The position numbers and the translations under genes were made by a program. The notes beneath the pieces are model-generated. The model was not told the origin of the DNA and did no database searches. It was given only the letters and a program-made list of their open reading frames with translations. This document shows positions 13,744 through 15,951 of a stretch of DNA of 15,951 bases, piece after piece. Source of the DNA: an uncultured bacterium. Lineage in GTDB: Bacteria > Verrucomicrobiota > Kiritimatiellia > CAIKKV01. Positions within the stretch are counted from its first letter, which is position 1. The number at the start of each line of letters is the position of its first letter. Location of the stretch: the NCBI GenBank assembly GCA_903828035.1, contig CAIKKV010000582.1:1-15951 (forward strand). Direction: 5' to 3'.

Positions 13744-14157
13744 TCATGTTCGCTGCGTTTTCAATCCGGCGCGTTTTGCCGCGGCCAGCTGCTGCTTTTC
13801 CGAAGAGGCAAACAGCTCCGCCCCCCACTCCAGGGCGCACGCCACGTGGAGGGCGTCCAGGGCGCGAACGGGGCTCGTCTCGATCACCTTGATCGCCGAA
13901 GCGATCACGGAGGGCGTCAAGTCGATGATGTCGGCGTCGCGAACGTCCTCCAGCAGACGTTCACGGGCCTCGTTGCACTGGGCGTGCGTCAGCGCGTGTT
14001 CGCGGCGGCGCCGGTTGAGCGCGGAGACAATCTCCGGCACGCAAAGCACGCTTAGCCCCAGGTCCGAGGCCTGGCCGCAGAGGGTTTCCACGCGATCGCT
14101 TCCGCTCTCCTCGACAAAGCGCTTCGCAAAGGCGGAGGAGTCAAGATACAGTTTCAC
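13744..14157 (-). CDS. vapC: VapC-like PIN-domain toxin
   Basis: A 137-aa PIN-domain protein. The acidic metal-binding residues are Asp6 (LYLDSSAFAKRF), Glu42 (VPEIVSAL) and Asp101 (ALDALHVACAL). The fourth position, usually Asp in a F-V-T-A-D-like motif, reads FASSEKQQL (116-124), with Ser or Glu in its place, as in many VapC proteins. PIN toxins are Mg2+-dependent ribonucleases that cut tRNA or rRNA and are held inactive by the partner antitoxin. The gene overlaps the antitoxin gene by 17 nt, so production of the pair is coupled. The RNA target cannot be read from the sequence. Confidence 0.9.
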   Translation of the reverse strand: MKLYLDSSAFAKRFVEESGSDRVETLCGQASDLGLSVLCVPEIVSALNRRRREHALTHAQCNEARERLLEDVRDADIIDLTPSVIASAIKVIETSPVRALDALHVACALEWGAELFASSEKQQLAAAKRAGLKTQRT

Positions 14158-14380
14158 GGTCGCGCTCCGCCAGAATGGTTGCCGCGAGGCCCGCGCCCCT
14201 GGTCGAGAGCCTCAGGCCGGGCTTCTTCCATGAAGGGCTTCCGCGCTTCCGGCTCCCGATGGGAGTCACCTCCGCAATCGGCCTCCCGTGGCGAAGCACC
14301 AGCAGCGTCTCGCCGTTCTCCACCCGGCTCAGCATGCCGGAGGCATGACTCCGGAATTCGGTCAACGTTACGCTTGTCAT
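14141..14380 (-). CDS. Phd/YefM-family antitoxin
   Basis: A 79-aa protein with the Phd/YefM N-terminal DNA-binding fold: VTLTEFRSHASGMLSRVENGETLLVLRHGRPIAEVTPI (4-41). The remaining residues form the basic, probably disordered tail that wraps the toxin. Such antitoxins neutralise their toxin and repress the shared promoter. A GGAG at 14388-14391 precedes the ATG by 7 nt. A perfect palindrome sits over its promoter at 14404-14432. Pairing of a Phd-type antitoxin with a PIN toxin is common. The gene symbol is left blank because it is not a VapB-fold protein. Confidence 0.9.
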   Translation of the reverse strand: MTSVTLTEFRSHASGMLSRVENGETLLVLRHGRPIAEVTPIGSRKRGSPSWKKPGLRLSTRGAGLAATILAERDRETVS

Positions 14381-14403
14381 GACGGATCTCCAATTTGCAC
14401 AGA

Positions 14404-14432
14404 ACTGTACAGAAATCTGTACACTTTGTCAA
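14404..14432 (-). promoter_or_regulatory. Promoter of the toxin-antitoxin operon
   Basis: On the minus strand TTGACA (14432-14427), a 17-bp spacer and TACAGT (14409-14404, four of six consensus bases) precede the antitoxin. The expected transcript starts about 15-20 nt before the ATG. The operator palindrome overlaps the -10 box and most of the spacer. Confidence 0.7.
14406..14423. promoter_or_regulatory. Operator palindrome for the antitoxin
   Basis: TGTACAGA and TCTGTACA form a perfect 8-bp inverted repeat around AA. Its position over the -10 box and spacer is what is expected of a site bound by the Phd-type antitoxin, alone or with the toxin, to shut its own promoter. Confidence 0.75.
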
Positions 14433-14459
14433 TCTTCGAGCCAGGCAAGCAAAACCCTA

Positions 14460-15326
14460 TTAAGCGGGCATCATCAGCGCGAAATACCAGTTCATGAGTC
14501 GGGGCCCCCAGAGCATCCAGATGAGGGCGGCGAAGACGATGTAGGGCCCGAAGGGGATGTGGCGGCCGAGCTTCCGCCGGCCCGCGAGAATGAAAAACAC
14601 GCCGAACAGGGCGCCCAGGAGCGAGGAGAAAAACAGGATGAAACAGACCGCCTTGATGCCGAAAAAGGCGCCCAGCGCGCCCATCAGCTTCACATCCCCG
14701 AAGCCCATGGCCTCCTTTCGGAAAATGAGCTTTCCAAAATAGGCGACCAGCCACAGCAGCCCGAAACCGAAGGCCGCCCCCACGGCGCCATAGGCAAGCC
14801 CCTGGATCGGCCCGGCTTCGCCGTGCAGGGCCGGCACCAGCGGGCTCAGCAGCAGCCCCGCCACGATGCCGCCCAGCGTGACCCGGTCCGGGATGATCAT
14901 GTGGCGGCAGTCGACAAACGCGCCCAGCAGCAGGCCGCTGATGATCAGCCAGAACACCGGCACCAGCCCCACCTGCTCCACCCCCGCCAGGCCCAGCAGC
15001 CGGACGCCCGGCTGGGCGCCATACGTGAACCAGGCCAGCAGGAACAGGATGGCCGTGAGCATCTCCACGATCACGTAGCGGGCTGAAATGACGGTTCCAC
15101 AGTGGCGGCACCGCGCCCGGAGCAGGACCCAGCTCAGCAGCGGGATGTTGTCGTACCAGGCGATCAGGTTCTTGCAGCCGGGGCAGTGGGAGCGCGGCGC
15201 CACCACCGACATCCGACGCGGAATGCGGTAGATGCAGACATTCAGGAAGCTGCCGATGCAGGCCCCCCAGAAGAAAGCCAGCAGGGTGAAGAACGGATAG
15301 CCGATCGCCACAATGTCCGCAATCAT
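14460..15326 (-). CDS. pilD: Type IV prepilin leader peptidase/methylase (A24 family)
   Basis: A 288-aa polytopic protein that cleaves and N-methylates prepilin-like proteins at the inner membrane. The N-terminal half has the methylase-domain motif GSFLNVCIYRIPRRMS (25-40) and the zinc-type cysteine pairs Cys48/51 and Cys73/76. The peptidase aspartates are Asp139 in GAFVDCRHMIIPD and Asp211 in GFGDVKLMG. Length and helix pattern match PilD/GspO. Its AGGA ribosome-binding site (15334-15337) overlaps the ilvN stop codon, so it follows ilvN in one transcript. No pilin genes are in the window. Confidence 0.95.
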   Translation of the reverse strand: MIADIVAIGYPFFTLLAFFWGACIGSFLNVCIYRIPRRMSVVAPRSHCPGCKNLIAWYDNIPLLSWVLLRARCRHCGTVISARYVIVEMLTAILFLLAWFTYGAQPGVRLLGLAGVEQVGLVPVFWLIISGLLLGAFVDCRHMIIPDRVTLGGIVAGLLLSPLVPALHGEAGPIQGLAYGAVGAAFGFGLLWLVAYFGKLIFRKEAMGFGDVKLMGALGAFFGIKAVCFILFFSSLLGALFGVFFILAGRRKLGRHIPFGPYIVFAALIWMLWGPRLMNWYFALMMPA

Positions 15327-15336
15327 ACGCGCATCC

Positions 15337-15810
15337 TTAATCCGCCGCCATGGCGATCAGGCCCGACCGGTTGATGTCCACCACGCCGTACGGCTTCATC
15401 AGGCCGATGAAGTCGGCGATCTTCTGCTGGTCGTCCACCAGGCGGATGACCAGCGAGTTGGGCTGCACCAGGATGACCTTGGCGCCGAACACGTCCACGA
15501 GGTCCATCACGGCCCCGCGCTGCTCCTCGCCCGCCGCCACCTTGATCAGCACCATCTCCTGGCCGATGAAGCGCTGCGCGGTCAGGTCGGTCACCTTGAT
15601 CACGTCGATCAGCTTGTTCAGCTGCTTGGTCACCTGCTCGATCACCCGGTCGTCGCCCGGCACCTCGATGGTCATCTTGGAGATGTCGGCGTCCAGCGTG
15701 GGCGCCACGGTCAGGCCGTCGATGTTGTAGCCGCGTCCGGAGATGAGGCCCACGATCCGGGCCAGCACGCCGGGCTTGTTTTCCACCTGCAAGGTCACAA
15801 TATGCTTCAT
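15337..15810 (-). CDS. ilvN: Acetolactate synthase small (regulatory) subunit
   Basis: A 157-aa subunit with an N-terminal ACT domain (ITLQ-type start: HIVTLQVENKPGVLARIVGLISGRGYNID) and the family's second domain (MVLIKV, FGAKVILVQPNSLVIRL, IADFIGLMKPYGVVDINRSGLIAM). It activates the catalytic subunit and confers feedback control by valine in branched-chain amino acid synthesis. The length of about 157 aa is standard for the short IlvN/IlvH type. GGAGG at 15819-15823 lies 8 nt before the ATG. It is 16 nt downstream of the catalytic-subunit stop. Confidence 0.95.
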   Translation of the reverse strand: MKHIVTLQVENKPGVLARIVGLISGRGYNIDGLTVAPTLDADISKMTIEVPGDDRVIEQVTKQLNKLIDVIKVTDLTAQRFIGQEMVLIKVAAGEEQRGAVMDLVDVFGAKVILVQPNSLVIRLVDDQQKIADFIGLMKPYGVVDINRSGLIAMAAD

Positions 15811-15826
15811 GGCAGCTTCCTCCGCG

Positions 15827-15951
15827 TTAGGACATGCCCTGGATCATTTCGTTCAACGACGCGCCGGGCGGCACCATGGGGTAGACGTTCTCCTCCGGGG
15901 CCACCACGCACTCCACCACCACGGGGCCGGAGGAGGTGAACGCCTTCTCCA
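15827..15951 (-). CDS. ilvB: Acetolactate synthase large subunit, C-terminal end only
   Basis: Only the last 41 codons are in the window. They read EKAFTSSGPVVVECVV, then PEENVYPMVPPGASLNEMIQGMS, which is the classic C-terminus of the thiamine-diphosphate-dependent catalytic subunit of acetolactate synthase (IlvB/IlvI). The gene lies directly upstream of the small subunit, as usual. The rest, including all active-site motifs, lies to the right of the window. Confidence 0.93.
   Translation of the reverse strand, partial: EKAFTSSGPVVVECVVAPEENVYPMVPPGASLNEMIQGMS

Overview
This is a GC-rich, densely coded bacterial window that looks like an uncultured PVC-type bacterium (Kiritimatiellota or Lentisphaerota is my best guess). 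The lineage is inferred from the gene mix (a CBM9-like protein, a GH1 glycosidase, polyferredoxins) and from intergenic inverted repeats of a kind I associate with environmental genomes. No rRNA or marker gene is present to confirm it. I see no tRNA, rRNA, CRISPR array, transposase or phage gene.

Layout. A membrane glycosyltransferase (minus strand, cut by the left edge) lies divergent from a CBM9-like protein gene at 1620-2288, which has a good promoter in front of it. Positions 2289-2617 carry two long inverted repeats, a degenerate third piece and a candidate promoter. Next comes an uninterrupted nine-gene plus-strand operon, 2618-12347. A minus-strand group follows: a GH1 glycosidase, a Phd/VapC-type toxin-antitoxin pair with a clear promoter/operator, and a third minus-strand run ilvB (cut by the right edge), ilvN and a prepilin peptidase.

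The nine-gene operon is the centre of interest. Every junction overlaps by 1-13 nt, so translation is probably coupled. In order it encodes: (1) a 209-aa secreted, membrane-anchored protein of unknown family; (2) a 508-aa NosR/NapH-like membrane polyferredoxin; (3) a single HgdB-like protein of the 2-hydroxyacyl-CoA dehydratase/double-cubane-cluster superfamily; (4) its [4Fe-4S] ATPase activator; (5-7) a complete ABC importer of the tungstate/molybdate (WtpA/ModB) type, whose permease carries about 190 extra N-terminal membrane residues; (8) a second NapH-like membrane polyferredoxin; (9) a membrane-anchored PQQ-like beta-propeller. 

My reading, which is inference, is an ATP-driven low-potential reductase (3+4) that draws electrons from membrane iron-sulfur proteins (2, 8), with an importer for its substrate or for a metal oxyanion (5-7) and envelope-facing accessory proteins (1, 9). 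I know of no characterised system with this composition.
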